Assembly: GCF_037126285.1 (NCBI RefSeq) | Contig: NZ_CP147012.1 | Span: 2,440,001-2,504,000 of the forward strand | Length of the DNA: 64,000 nucleotides | DNA from: Bernardetia sp. MNP-M8 | GTDB taxonomy: Bacteria; Bacteroidota; Bacteroidia; Cytophagales; Bernardetiaceae | Direction: 5' to 3' | Made by a program: the position numbers and the translations under genes | Shown here: positions 35,966 through 45,613 of the stretch, one piece after another | Layout of the letters: every line of letters starts with the position of its first letter | Position numbering within the stretch: the first letter of the stretch is position 1 | The notes under the pieces: model-generated | What the model was told of the DNA's origin: nothing | Databases searched by the model: none | Seen by the model: only the letters and a program-made list of their open reading frames with translations

Positions 35966-36007
35966 AAACGTTATTCTGTCCATTAAAAAACGGATTGAAT
36001 AACGTTT
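35966..36007 (-). terminator. Rho-independent terminator
   Basis: AAACGTTATTC (35966-35976) pairs with GAATAACGTTT (35997-36007). Read leftward the stem is followed by a T-run. It ends the transcript of the gene at 36071. Confidence 0.85.
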
Positions 36008-36070
36008 AGGTTCTACATTTTTTGAAATTTCAAGCTCTATTTTACTATAAATTCTTAGCTGAAAAACAAG

Positions 36071-36814
36071 TTATTTATCATCTTCATTTTCCACTTCAGC
36101 TTCCAAATCTACAATCCCAACTTCTTTGATAGTTCCGTTTGGTTGTACTTGATGTATAACGCCTGACTTAACTGTCATTTCTTTTTCTTCTCCTTCGGCT
36201 GCATAAGTCATACAACTTACTGTTTTGTCTTCATTGAGTTTACAAGTTACTTTTTCTTCTTGTGTAAAACCATCTTGTGAACCTTTGATATAATATTGCA
36301 TATTTTGTTCTGCAATTGGATGTCCTGTTTCATCAAAAGTAACTAATTTTGTAAACTGAAAAATAGATCCATCATAACCATAAAAAAGAAGTGCAGTAAT
36401 TCCTTCAGGCATATCAGCTAATTTTCCAATTAAATACAAACGATTATTTCCTTTTGGTTCTACCATAACTCTTTCGCCCAAACCATTAATGATATTGAAA
36501 TATTTTTCATAAGTAGTGGTCGAAACTGGAGAAAATGCTTTTGCATTTGATTTTTCACTCAAATCATAAGGCGTTTTTACTTCCTTTATTTTTCCTACAA
36601 ATTCAGCAAAATCTTCAGCAGGAATTGTGTCTTTTAGGTGTAAAACTTTTCTGTCTTTGTCTTTGCTGGCATCATAGACATTTTTTTCATCTATAGCAAT
36701 CGTTTTTGATTTGTCTTTGTATGGGTTTTTATTTCGCTGTGCAAAAGAAACAGTTGAAAAAAGACAAAAAGCAAAAGTAAAGACTAGCAATGAGTAAATA
36801 TTAATGTTTTTCAT
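36071..36814 (-). CDS. Exported protein of unknown function
   Basis: A 247-residue protein with a signal peptide (residues 1-25, ending VSFAQ). The mature protein begins basic (RNKNPYKDKSK) and ends acidic (DLEAEVENEDDK), with two cysteines near residues 194 and 203 that could pair. It shows short beta-strand patterns but no known domain. Single gene with its own terminator. Confidence 0.7.
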   Translation of the reverse strand: MKNINIYSLLVFTFAFCLFSTVSFAQRNKNPYKDKSKTIAIDEKNVYDASKDKDRKVLHLKDTIPAEDFAEFVGKIKEVKTPYDLSEKSNAKAFSPVSTTTYEKYFNIINGLGERVMVEPKGNNRLYLIGKLADMPEGITALLFYGYDGSIFQFTKLVTFDETGHPIAEQNMQYYIKGSQDGFTQEEKVTCKLNEDKTVSCMTYAAEGEEKEMTVKSGVIHQVQPNGTIKEVGIVDLEAEVENEDDK

Positions 36815-36963
36815 TGTATTGAAATTAAGGTAATGAGATTAAAAAATAGCTAAAACAAGTTTTAGGAAGGATGGTGAAATTTAAATTATCCTTTATTACT
36901 AAACTGTTTCAAAGCTACTCTTGTTTTGATAAAATGAGTAATAGAATAAAAATTGAGATAAAA

Positions 36964-37731
36964 TTAGTCAAAAATATAATTACCTTTTGCATCTATCTGA
37001 AAAGATAAATGTTGTTTGTTTTTCTCAAATTTTTCATATCCTATCTTTATGTTGTCCCAAAATCCTACCAGTTTTTGATATTTTGGATAAAATATTTCCT
37101 TATTTTCTTTTGTAAAACGAAACGGAAAAATATAAATTGGAATTTTGCTTTGCCCATTTGCTCGTGCCTGTACAGCCAAAACATAGACTTCTTTTATCAA
37201 TTCATCTGTAATGGGAATACATCCAATGGTTACACAAGAACCATGTAGATAAATTGCTCCTCCTAAATCTTTTATTTTTCTTGTTGGATTTCGTTTTTTA
37301 TCGGCTTGATTGGGATAACTAATTCCTAAAGATAGAAAATAGCTACTCATTGGATTGAAATGGTTGATATAATAAAAACCTTCAGGAACTTGATAATCTC
37401 CTTGTTGATTTTTTGCGCCTAAGCTGCCCGAACTTCTGCAAATGTCATAAGTCAGAAATTTTTGATAGGATGTTGCCGTTTTTGCTTTGACATATATTTC
37501 TAACTCTCCTTCATCTTTATAGGCAACCATCAAAATATTGAGATTTTGAAGAGATAGATTGTTGTCAGCTAATTTTTTAGTCAGATATTTTTCTTTTTCT
37601 TGATACGCTATACGCACTTTTTTGTATTTTTTCTGCTCCGAAATAAAATCCTCATATTTTTGATAGGCTACAAAAGAGAAGCAAAAAAGAGCTATAAAAA
37701 TAAGTGTTGAGTGATATAATTTAGTTTTCAT
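36964..37731 (-). CDS. L,D-transpeptidase (ErfK/YbiS-type catalytic domain)
   Basis: A 255-residue protein from the ATG at 37731; the longer frame would overlap the terminator of the upstream kinase gene. It has an N-terminal anchor or signal helix (MKTKLYHSTLIFIALFCFSF). The catalytic motif is 'HGSCVTIGCIPIT', with His163 and nucleophile Cys171. The upstream 'GDYQVPEGFYYI' block is typical of family members. The last part of the protein is a strand-rich extension. It probably forms or edits peptidoglycan cross-links or attaches proteins in the periplasm. Single gene. Confidence 0.9.
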   Translation of the reverse strand: MKTKLYHSTLIFIALFCFSFVAYQKYEDFISEQKKYKKVRIAYQEKEKYLTKKLADNNLSLQNLNILMVAYKDEGELEIYVKAKTATSYQKFLTYDICRSSGSLGAKNQQGDYQVPEGFYYINHFNPMSSYFLSLGISYPNQADKKRNPTRKIKDLGGAIYLHGSCVTIGCIPITDELIKEVYVLAVQARANGQSKIPIYIFPFRFTKENKEIFYPKYQKLVGFWDNIKIGYEKFEKNKQHLSFQIDAKGNYIFD

Positions 37732-37754
37732 AAGTGATAGTGGTTTATTGAAAG

Positions 37755-37804
37755 AAAAAATCCTTTCCATTCTGAATTAAACTCAAATTGAAAAGGATTT
37801 TTTT
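37755..37804 (-). terminator. Terminator of the hybrid kinase gene
   Basis: AAAAAATCCTTT (37755-37766) pairs with AAAGGATTTTTT near 37793-37804, with A/T runs outside on both sides. It is about 24 bases after the kinase stop codon. Confidence 0.8.
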
Positions 37805-37827
37805 ATTTTATTCTTAGGTAAATAGTA

Positions 37828-40800
37828 TTAAACTCGCTTACCAATCCATTTACAAACTGTATAGACTAGTTGGTCGTAATCTACAGGCTTAACAATATAA
37901 TCGTTTGCTCCTGCATCAAAACACTCTTGTTTGTCTTCTTCTTGTGCTTTTCCTGTAATGGCAACAATTGGATAATGCTTCAAATCTTCATCTTGACGAA
38001 TAATTCGCATAGCATCAAGTCCATTCATCTCAGGCATAACCGAGTCCATCAAAACCAAATCTATATCTTCTTCACGAAGCATATCAATAGCTTGCTGACC
38101 ATTCATGGCTTCCAAAATCTGAGCTTCATAAGTCTCTAAAGCAGATGCGATTACAAAAATATTACGAATATCATCATCGACTACTAAGATAGTTTTGTTT
38201 TTGATGAGCTTAATTGCTTCTTCCTTGCTCACTTCTTTTATAGATTCATTAGCAGATTTGTACTCTTCTTCTTCCTCATCATCATTTCCATCCATTTCTT
38301 CATTGATAGAATTACGAGTGAGCGAACGAGGAGGAACATCACCTTCTAGTTTTTCAGCATTTTTATCTTTTTTGCCTTTGTTATTCTTATTAGAATTTCC
38401 TCTTTTTGGAAGCAATTCTTCTAATTCTTTATCTACTTGAAGTTCGGCTAATAGAGATTCAGCAAGTTCGGCTGTACGTGTTTTTTGTTCATTTTCTTCT
38501 TGTTTAGGGGTTTCTTTCTCAACCTCTTCTTCCATTCTATGTAAAAATAAAGCGACTTCTTCTCGCAATTTTTCACCTGTATCTCTAGTCTTTAAGATGA
38601 TACTTTGAGCTGCTTTTCGCAGATTTGTTTCTTCTTCAGGTGATAGGGTTTTGCCAGTATAAATAATGACAGGAATATTTGGATGATTTTCATTGATGTA
38701 TTTACACACCTCTTGTCCACTTCCATCTTTTAAACCCAAATCTACAATTGCACCATCAAAAGTTCCATTCTCAATGGCTTCAATAGCTTCTGTCTGATTT
38801 TTTACACCTTTTACTTTTACATCGTTGCCAATGATAAGCTCTTTGATAGCTTCCATTTGTGATTCGTCATCTTCCACAACTAATAAATCTTTGACTTTTT
38901 TATGAGAAAGACGAAGCATATCAGTCATTGCTTTTTTCAAGACATTTTCATCTATTGGTTTTTGAAGGAAACCAAATGCCCCTGTGGAAAGCAAATCATT
39001 ATCTTTATCTCTAGCCGAAATAATTTCGATAGGAATATGACGCAACTCTTTATAGGATTTTAGTTTTTTCAAAACATCTGTTCCATCAATATCAGGCAAG
39101 CCCAAGTCTAAAATAATTCCACTAGGTTTGTATTGCATTGCCAAATCAATTCCTTCTTCTCCACTCTGAGCAATCAGGGCTTTTATATTTTGAGAATGCA
39201 GTACTTCTGCCATGCTTTCAGCAAACTGAACTTCATCTTCAATAATGAGAATAACATTATCGTTCTTGTTAATATCATTTCTATCATCTTCAACATCTTC
39301 TCTTATTAGTTTTCTAGGCAAATATCTCTGAGTAGAAGATTTGTTTCTTCCCGTTTCTAGATTTTTTACTACCACTGTTACACGGTCTTCTTTTTCAGCT
39401 AGTTCTTCATCTAATCGTTTTGGTAAAATAATTGAAAATGTACTTCCTTTTCCTGCTTCTGAATCTAGCTCAATTTGTCCTTGCAGTAGCTTTGTAAGCT
39501 CTCTAGCAATTGAAAGTCCTAAACCTGTTCCTCCATATTCTCTTGAAGTAGTTCCGTCGGCTTGTTTGAAGGCTTCAAAAATGATTTGTTGTTTGTCTTT
39601 CGGAATTCCAATTCCTGTATCTGTAATGCTGTATCTGTAATGGTCTTCATCGTGTTCAGCAATTGACAATTTGACTTCTCCTTTTTTTGTAAATTTAAAG
39701 GCATTCGATAAGAAGTTTCGTAAAATCTGAGCGAGTCTTTCCTTATCACTATATATATATGACTTGGTTTTGTCTTCTGTAAGAAATTGAATCCCTTTTT
39801 CTTGAGCAATTCCTTGAAACAAATCATTCATATCTGTAACAATTTCTTTATTGGCAAACTCTACAGGATTGATAACCATTTTTCCTGCTTCAATTTTAGA
39901 AAGGTCAAGAATATCATTTATTAATCTTAAAAGCTCTCCACCTGATTTATAGATAATCTTAGCTTTTTTGACATCTTTTTCTACTAATGTATCCTTTTCA
40001 TTTTTAGAAAGCATTTTAGAAAGCATGATAATCGAATTGAGTGGTGTTCGAAGTTCATGCGACATATTTGCCAAAAATTCTGATTTGTATTTGTTTGATA
40101 ATTCTAATTGTTCGGCTCTTCTGTCTAGCTCTTCTTTCGCTGAAATCAGACTTTCATTTCTACGACGCAATTCTTCTGATTTTTCTTGTAATTCTCCTTG
40201 TTGAACTTCTAATCTTTCATTGGCTTGCTCAATCTCTTGCGCTCTTGCTTGTGCGCTTCTTGTAGCTTCTTCTGAAGTAGCTAAAAGTCCTTTGATTCTG
40301 TCAGTTTGAAGAACAGAATAAATATAAGTTACGATGGTGTTGGCAGCCTGTTGTAAAAATTCTTGTTTTAATTGTGTGAAAGGCTCAAAAGAAGCTAGTT
40401 CGATAACTCCATACAGTTCATATTCAAAAACAAGAGGAAAAGCATAAACATGAGTTGGTGGCTCTTCAACTGTTCCTGTTGTGAGCGACATGTCTTGTCT
40501 TCTGATATTTTTTAGCAAAATCGGACTACGCTCTAAACCCACTTGTCCGACCAAACCTTCTCCAATTTTGTATTCATTTGAAAGACCAGAACGCTCTGTA
40601 AAGGCATACGAAGCATTTAGTTTTAATTTAGAAGAATAACTATCCACCAAATACATCACACCTTGAGCCGATTCGGTATAACGAGAAATAAAATTGATTG
40701 CTTTTCGACTAAGTTCCAATGAAAGAAGGTTTCCAGAAAGTTGTTGAGCAAGTTGATTGATACCATCTTTTATCCAGTTCTGTTCGAAAGTTTCAATTTT

Positions 40801-41886
40801 GTTAGTTCTCAAACTTTCAGTCATTCTTTGTAGAGCTGCACTAAGTTCGTCCTCTTCGCCTCTTTCTTTTACATTTACGGTATAATCTCCCTTTGCAATA
40901 ACTTGTGCCTGATTGATAATATTTTTAAAATTCTCAATCATTTGATTAATCGAAATAGCTAAAAGGTCGCTTGAGCTTTTTACTTCAATTTGTCTTGATA
41001 AATCTCCTTTTGCAATATTGTTAGTAATGTTGGAAACTTCCCTTAAATTTTCTACTACTTTTTTTACAGAAGAATAAATACTGTCTTCTGACTCTGTATT
41101 GGTAAATTTCATTGTTAAATCTCCTGCCGAAACTCTACGAGCTACTTCTGCAATATCAGAAGGCTCTCCACCAATTTGTTTACGAGTGTTTCTGACAATA
41201 AATAAGGCTACCAAAATACTTACAATAATTGAAATTAGGGTAAATCCAATAATCAAACGACTAGAGTCTGTATAAATTTCTTCACTTCGTTTGGCTGCTT
41301 CTCTTGCATTTTCGAAGTTATCAAAGATGATTTGATTGAGTGTTTGATTACTTGATTCGAAAGCTAAAAATGAACGCTCACGTAGTTTTTCTTTTGCTTC
41401 TTCTTTGTTATTATATCTTGATAATTGTTTTATTTTTTCACTTTCTTCTAAATATTTTTTATAATCGTCTTGAAAGAGTTTGAAATTATTTGCATTCTGT
41501 CTTAAATCTTTCAAATCTGGATCATCTTCTTCTTTTTGGTCTGCAATTCTATTAGTTAGAATATCTTCTCTTTCTTGAAGTAATTTTTTGTAGTTTTTTT
41601 CACTACGAGTAATATTTTCTTTATCTAATCGCATCAAACCTTCATATTCTGACATTTCAATTTCTGAAAGGGCAAAAATATGTTGCTGCTGACGTATCAT
41701 GTGGTCAGAAGTATTGGCACTAATGGTCGATATCTCATAGATACTCGGCATCCAATTTTCACTAATCTCAAGGGCTACATTTTGTACCTGTGAGAGTTTG
41801 ATAATTGCAAACACATTGACTGCAATAGACAAGATAAGAATAAGGGAGAAACCTCCAATCAGTTTCGTGGTTAAACGCTCAAACAT
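37828..41886 (-). CDS. Hybrid sensor histidine kinase with three receiver domains
   Basis: A 1352-residue inner-membrane protein. Order: helix (about 9-30); periplasmic four-helix sensor (about 31-208); helix (211-231); HAMP-like repeats (about 232-360); GAF (about 380-525); coiled coil (535-600); HisKA with His610 in MSHELRTPLNS; HATPase with 'NAFKFTKKG' and 'YGGTGLGLSIA'. Receivers follow with phospho-acceptors Asp927, Asp1049 and Asp1281. An acidic linker (about 1115-1225) precedes the last receiver. The middle receiver has 'TGKTLSPEE' in place of the usual Lys loop, so its dephosphorylation may differ. There is no output domain, so it must signal to a partner encoded elsewhere. It has no neighbouring regulator. 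Confidence 0.94.
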   Translation of the reverse strand: MFERLTTKLIGGFSLILILSIAVNVFAIIKLSQVQNVALEISENWMPSIYEISTISANTSDHMIRQQQHIFALSEIEMSEYEGLMRLDKENITRSEKNYKKLLQEREDILTNRIADQKEEDDPDLKDLRQNANNFKLFQDDYKKYLEESEKIKQLSRYNNKEEAKEKLRERSFLAFESSNQTLNQIIFDNFENAREAAKRSEEIYTDSSRLIIGFTLISIIVSILVALFIVRNTRKQIGGEPSDIAEVARRVSAGDLTMKFTNTESEDSIYSSVKKVVENLREVSNITNNIAKGDLSRQIEVKSSSDLLAISINQMIENFKNIINQAQVIAKGDYTVNVKERGEEDELSAALQRMTESLRTNKIETFEQNWIKDGINQLAQQLSGNLLSLELSRKAINFISRYTESAQGVMYLVDSYSSKLKLNASYAFTERSGLSNEYKIGEGLVGQVGLERSPILLKNIRRQDMSLTTGTVEEPPTHVYAFPLVFEYELYGVIELASFEPFTQLKQEFLQQAANTIVTYIYSVLQTDRIKGLLATSEEATRSAQARAQEIEQANERLEVQQGELQEKSEELRRRNESLISAKEELDRRAEQLELSNKYKSEFLANMSHELRTPLNSIIMLSKMLSKNEKDTLVEKDVKKAKIIYKSGGELLRLINDILDLSKIEAGKMVINPVEFANKEIVTDMNDLFQGIAQEKGIQFLTEDKTKSYIYSDKERLAQILRNFLSNAFKFTKKGEVKLSIAEHDEDHYRYSITDTGIGIPKDKQQIIFEAFKQADGTTSREYGGTGLGLSIARELTKLLQGQIELDSEAGKGSTFSIILPKRLDEELAEKEDRVTVVVKNLETGRNKSSTQRYLPRKLIREDVEDDRNDINKNDNVILIIEDEVQFAESMAEVLHSQNIKALIAQSGEEGIDLAMQYKPSGIILDLGLPDIDGTDVLKKLKSYKELRHIPIEIISARDKDNDLLSTGAFGFLQKPIDENVLKKAMTDMLRLSHKKVKDLLVVEDDESQMEAIKELIIGNDVKVKGVKNQTEAIEAIENGTFDGAIVDLGLKDGSGQEVCKYINENHPNIPVIIYTGKTLSPEEETNLRKAAQSIILKTRDTGEKLREEVALFLHRMEEEVEKETPKQEENEQKTRTAELAESLLAELQVDKELEELLPKRGNSNKNNKGKKDKNAEKLEGDVPPRSLTRNSINEEMDGNDDEEEEEYKSANESIKEVSKEEAIKLIKNKTILVVDDDIRNIFVIASALETYEAQILEAMNGQQAIDMLREEDIDLVLMDSVMPEMNGLDAMRIIRQDEDLKHYPIVAITGKAQEEDKQECFDAGANDYIVKPVDYDQLVYTVCKWIGKRV

Positions 41887-42125
41887 TCGGATTACTGTTT
41901 TTATGGAAAAGGCTATTATAACAATCTATTCGTTTCGCTATATAATTTCTAGCTATAATTTACTACTAATTTAATCAAAATAGCAAACATAAAGCCTTTT
42001 ATAGTCAGAATAAGATTAAAATAGCTTGCCTTTCGACGAAATGGAATTTTTAATCGGTTGGTTTTTACCAAATTCTTTTATCAAAAACAGTAATTAGATT
42101 GTATCTTTTAATTATAGAACTATTT

Positions 42126-42584
42126 TTAGGTCATATCTAAACTAATTTCGTACTTTATTGAATCTGATTGTTTGGCTATTTGATAGGCTTGGGTATTTTT
42201 TATCTCTTGTTCCCACTCTTGAATATCTGTATAATCCATACTCCAAAAACCATCTTCATCAGTTTCTAAAAAAATAGTTTTGTCATAACTTAATTTGATT
42301 CTAAGTTGATAAAACTCCTCATCATTTTCTAGCAAAATTTGTCTAACAATATCAAATTCAAATCTTTCTTCTTCTTCTTCATTCCAACTATATATTCCAT
42401 ATTCTGCTAATAACTCATCAGCATCATCGTCAGGCTCAGCTGAACAGCTTATTATTTCGTAATTAGATTTAAACTCTACCATAGCATCAAGAGCAGATTC
42501 TATTAATGAATTTGCTTCAGAAGCCATTTTATTTTCAACTATCTGAGTTAAGATAGCTACTGAGTCTTCAATTTTAATTTTCAT
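42126..42584 (-). CDS. Acidic hypothetical protein
   Basis: A 152-residue, very acidic soluble protein (Asp and Glu clusters such as PDDDADELLAEYG and NEEEEERFEFD). No signal or membrane segment and no known domain. It is 13 bp downstream of the small membrane protein gene on the same strand, so the two are probably cotranscribed. Confidence 0.65.
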   Translation of the reverse strand: MKIKIEDSVAILTQIVENKMASEANSLIESALDAMVEFKSNYEIISCSAEPDDDADELLAEYGIYSWNEEEEERFEFDIVRQILLENDEEFYQLRIKLSYDKTIFLETDEDGFWSMDYTDIQEWEQEIKNTQAYQIAKQSDSIKYEISLDMT

Positions 42585-42597
42585 AGCTTAATTTTTT

Positions 42598-42987
42598 TCA
42601 AAAAACACAATACAAAACAAATCCCCCAAAAAGCACAGAAAAAGGAAACAACAAACGAATATAAAGAGGTTTCAAAATATTGGCTGCCTGAGTTGCATAA
42701 TTGTGATGGTATTTTCGTGGTACAAAGTAAAGTACAACAGAAGTTCCGAGCATAAACCAACCTAATAGCTTAAAAAACTCTGGATAACGACAAAAATCTG
42801 CATACAAAATCATTGCTATTGCAGGAATCATGCGAATAGTAATTTCAGCATAATTTATAAAATTAGTGCTTCCTGCTTTTCGTAAAGTTGCTCTAGCTAT
42901 TTTTGGAGCAAAAAGCATTAAAAACCCTACTGAAATCAAAAATATTCCGAAAGTTACCACTGTCCATTTTGCAATAATTGTAATCAT
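42598..42987 (-). CDS. Small integral membrane protein
   Basis: A 129-residue protein with about four membrane helices (about 6-27, 45-64, 67-88, 106-128) and basic loops (KIARATLRK, PRKYHHNY). No family recognised. It lies 35 bp downstream of the lipoprotein gene and 13 bp upstream of the acidic protein gene, forming a likely three-gene operon. Confidence 0.65.
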   Translation of the reverse strand: MITIIAKWTVVTFGIFLISVGFLMLFAPKIARATLRKAGSTNFINYAEITIRMIPAIAMILYADFCRYPEFFKLLGWFMLGTSVVLYFVPRKYHHNYATQAANILKPLYIRLLFPFSVLFGGFVLYCVF

Positions 42988-43022
42988 TTGAAAGTAGTTT
43001 GGAGTTTTTTATATAAAGAGTT

Positions 43023-43703
43023 CTATTCTAGGCACTCCATATTTGCTGTTTGATTTTTATATTTCAAAACTAACTCATAATCTTTCATCAATTCTGTAAG
43101 GTCTGAACAATTTACTTCTTTATTGGCTACTGTTTCCGAAGTAGGATTGTTTTTAACAGATGAACGAATTGTAAATTCTTTTTCAAGACATTTTATTAAT
43201 TGATTATCAATAATATAAAAGCGTTTTTCTGTTATTTTATCTTTAGTTTGACTTTCTCCATTCATTGTTGTTCCATCAAAACTCCATGCTAGGGTATTAT
43301 CAAATATAAAAAAGGGTGTGTTATCTTTTAAAAAATATTCTTTTGTGACTCCACCATGTTCCCAACCTTCATCATGTTTTATCATTCGCAGTTGTCCGTT
43401 TTCTAAAAAATAAATGACTTTACCTGATGATTCTTCATAACAACTATATTCAAAAGAGGTAGAATCCATTTTTCCATTCGTTATTTTAGACATAATGCTT
43501 TGATATTCGGCTCTAATATCTTCAACTGTTTTCAATTCTGTTATTTCTTGATTTGTTTGAGTGGATGTATTTTCTGTAACAGTTTCATTTTTAGATGAAG
43601 TAGAATTTTGCTCTAAATCAGAAGATTCAGCTGTTTTGGTTTCTGAATTTCCATTACAAGAAATAAATGAAAAAATGAGAAGGAAATAAAATAGGTTTTT
43701 CAT
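43023..43703 (-). CDS. Lipoprotein, paralogue of the exported protein at 30623
   Basis: A 226-residue lipoprotein (FLLIFSFISC, Cys16) with a Ser/Thr/Asn-rich linker. The central domain has 'IRAEYQSIMSKITNG', 'GQLRMIKHDEG', 'YFLKDNTPFFIFD' and 'RFYIIDNQLIKCL', matching the product of 30623 in order and spacing. A C-terminal extension (about 165-226) with extra cysteines is not shared. Periplasmic, function unknown. It heads the likely operon with 42987 and 42584. Confidence 0.7.
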   Translation of the reverse strand: MKNLFYFLLIFSFISCNGNSETKTAESSDLEQNSTSSKNETVTENTSTQTNQEITELKTVEDIRAEYQSIMSKITNGKMDSTSFEYSCYEESSGKVIYFLENGQLRMIKHDEGWEHGGVTKEYFLKDNTPFFIFDNTLAWSFDGTTMNGESQTKDKITEKRFYIIDNQLIKCLEKEFTIRSSVKNNPTSETVANKEVNCSDLTELMKDYELVLKYKNQTANMECLE

Positions 43704-43828
43704 GATTTGGAAGTTAATTATTGAGTTTTTATGTAAAATTTATAGTTAGAGAAATATAACATTATTTTTTATAATAAGGATAAAATAATTCAGAATCTCT
43801 ATCCTAATTATTTGCGCTAAACCTAATT

Positions 43829-44287
43829 TTAGAATTTTTTTTCCCAAACTTTTTCAAAACACTTGCTGTTTTCCACCCCAATATATTGTCCATAATTCGG
43901 AATTATATCATAACCATTTTTTTTATAAAGTGCTATGGCTTCAGGTTGTTTGAGTCCTGTTTCTAAGACACATCTTTTATAAGATAATTCTTTTGCCCAT
44001 TTTTCTAGTTCTGAAAGAATTTTTGAAGCAATTCCTTTTCCACGATTTTGAGATAAAGTATACATTCTTTTTATTTCCATTGAATCAGTATCAAATTCTT
44101 TTATTGCTCCACAGGCTAATGGAATGTCATTTTCATAAAGAACAACAGCATGTTTTATGGTGTCAATTTTATTAAACTGTGCATAAAAAGAATGGTCTTC
44201 TCCATCTCTTTGAGCTAAATCAGCGTCAAGGAGTTTCACTAAATCAATAAAATCTTTATTTTCAGAATTGGTTCTTATTGTTTTCAT
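43829..44287 (-). CDS. GNAT-family N-acetyltransferase
   Basis: A 152-residue GNAT enzyme. Acetyl-CoA-binding motif A is 'MEIKRMYTLSQNRGKGIASKILSELEKWA', followed by 'YKRCVLETGLKQPEAIALYKKNGYDIIPNYGQY'. Family length. The acceptor is unknown. It is a single gene; a palindrome pair follows upstream of the start. Confidence 0.88.
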   Translation of the reverse strand: MKTIRTNSENKDFIDLVKLLDADLAQRDGEDHSFYAQFNKIDTIKHAVVLYENDIPLACGAIKEFDTDSMEIKRMYTLSQNRGKGIASKILSELEKWAKELSYKRCVLETGLKQPEAIALYKKNGYDIIPNYGQYIGVENSKCFEKVWEKKF

Positions 44288-44322
44288 TATTTGGATTGTT
44301 TTTTTAGGTTGTTTTGATGGTC

Positions 44323-44370
44323 GTCGGTGGGGACACCGACAACGGCTATAACCTGTCGTTTTTGGGGTGA
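44323..44370. repeat. Palindromic region GTCGGTG-GGGA-CACCGAC plus second hairpin
   Basis: A 7-bp stem at 44323-44340, then about 14 bases later CTGTC...GACAG arms. It has the same two-hairpin style as other dispersed elements but the two parts are not complementary to each other. Confidence 0.6.
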
Positions 44371-44481
44371 CAGATAGAGTTAGGCATAATAATAGCTAAA
44401 ATACAAACCAAATATTTAAACACAAAAAAGGTCATAACAAAATGTTACAACCTTTTACAATACTATGAAACGATTAAAAAA

Positions 44482-45114
44482 TTAGTCAACTAATGTAACT
44501 AGATCTTTTTTAGGTTTTCTTACTTTTTTCAAGTTTACCAACCAGTCATTTTCAGTTTTTCTGTAACCAACAGGAAGAAGTACACAACTTCTGAGACCTT
44601 TTTCTTTTAATCCTAAAATCTCATCTACTGCATTTGGATCAAAACCTTCCATTGGCGTACAGTCTACTTCTTCGAAAGCACAAGCTGTTAGAGCTTCTGT
44701 AAAAGCAATATAGGCTTGTCTAGCAGCATGTTGAAAGTTTTCTTCTGCATCTTTTTGTGGATAGCTACTCAATAACATTTGACGGTAGTTTTCCCAACCT
44801 TCATTTTTAAATCCACGAACTTCATTTACCAAATCAAACATTTTATTGATTCTGTCGGCTGTATATGTATCCCAAGCAGCAAAAACAAACAAATGCGAAC
44901 AGTCTGAAACTACAGATTGATTCCAAGCAACAGGCTTGATTTTGTCTTTAATTTCTTGATTGGTAATAACAAATACCTCAAAAGGCTGTAATCCACTTGA
45001 AGTAGGTGCAAGCGAAATTGCTTCGATGATGTTATCGATTTTTGCTTGTGGTACTTTTTCGCCATTCATTGCTTTAGCAGCATATCGCCAGTTGAGTCTA
45101 TCTAATAATTCCAT
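44482..45114 (-). CDS. Nitroreductase-family FMN oxidoreductase (NfsB-like)
   Basis: A 210-residue FMN-binding, NAD(P)H-dependent enzyme reducing quinones and nitro compounds. The start 'DRLNWRYAAKAMNGEKVP' and the 'APTSSGLQPFEVFVI' block are the FMN phosphate-contacting segments. 'CTPMEGFDPNAVDEILGLKEKGLRSCVLLPVGYR' is the C-terminal signature. It is 49 bp downstream of the OhrR-like regulator and last in the doxX operon, which suggests a detoxifying role against electrophiles or quinones. Confidence 0.93.
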   Translation of the reverse strand: MELLDRLNWRYAAKAMNGEKVPQAKIDNIIEAISLAPTSSGLQPFEVFVITNQEIKDKIKPVAWNQSVVSDCSHLFVFAAWDTYTADRINKMFDLVNEVRGFKNEGWENYRQMLLSSYPQKDAEENFQHAARQAYIAFTEALTACAFEEVDCTPMEGFDPNAVDEILGLKEKGLRSCVLLPVGYRKTENDWLVNLKKVRKPKKDLVTLVD

Positions 45115-45163
45115 TTTGGTAGTTTTAAATTGATTTTTGTATATAAATTTTTTCTAGCACAAA

Positions 45164-45613
45164 TTATTCTTTGTCTACTGAAAGTATTTTTATCCATTCA
45201 TTCAGAACCTCTTTTAGGTTTATAATATCTGAAACATGGACATTTTCATTTACTAATACTTGTGCAAGCTGTTCTGGAACACAGGTAGCTTGTTTTTTTA
45301 GTTCTTTTCCCTTTTCTGTCAATTTTATAATGACGCTTCGCTCATCTTCTTCTGAACGATTACGCTCAATAATTTCCATTTTCTCCATACGTTTTAGCAT
45401 AGGCGAAAGTGTATTTGTATTGAGAAGTAACTTTTCAGTAATTTGATTTACTGTAATCTCATCTTTTTCCCAAAGTACCATCAATACTAAATATTGAGGG
45501 TAAGTAATTCCCATTTTATCCAAAAAAGGCTTATAAGCCTTTGTGATAAGACGAGAAACTGAGTAAAGAGGAAAACAAATTTGATTGCTCAGTTTTAATT
45601 TTGATTCTTCCAT
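45164..45613 (-). CDS. MarR-family regulator, OhrR-like thiol sensor
   Basis: A 149-residue winged-helix repressor. The N terminus 'LSNQICFPLYSVSRLITKAYKPFLDKMGITYPQYL' matches OhrR peroxide sensors, with the reactive cysteine at Cys13 and the conserved tyrosines after it. A second cysteine at Cys111 would allow the two-cysteine mode. The recognition helix is 'NTNTLSPMLKRM', the wing 'RNRSEEDERSVIIKL'. Its start codon overlaps the doxX stop by one base (TAATG), so translation is coupled. No ohr gene is nearby. A palindrome at the doxX start site is the likely operator. Confidence 0.9.
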   Translation of the reverse strand: MEESKLKLSNQICFPLYSVSRLITKAYKPFLDKMGITYPQYLVLMVLWEKDEITVNQITEKLLLNTNTLSPMLKRMEKMEIIERNRSEEDERSVIIKLTEKGKELKKQATCVPEQLAQVLVNENVHVSDIINLKEVLNEWIKILSVDKE

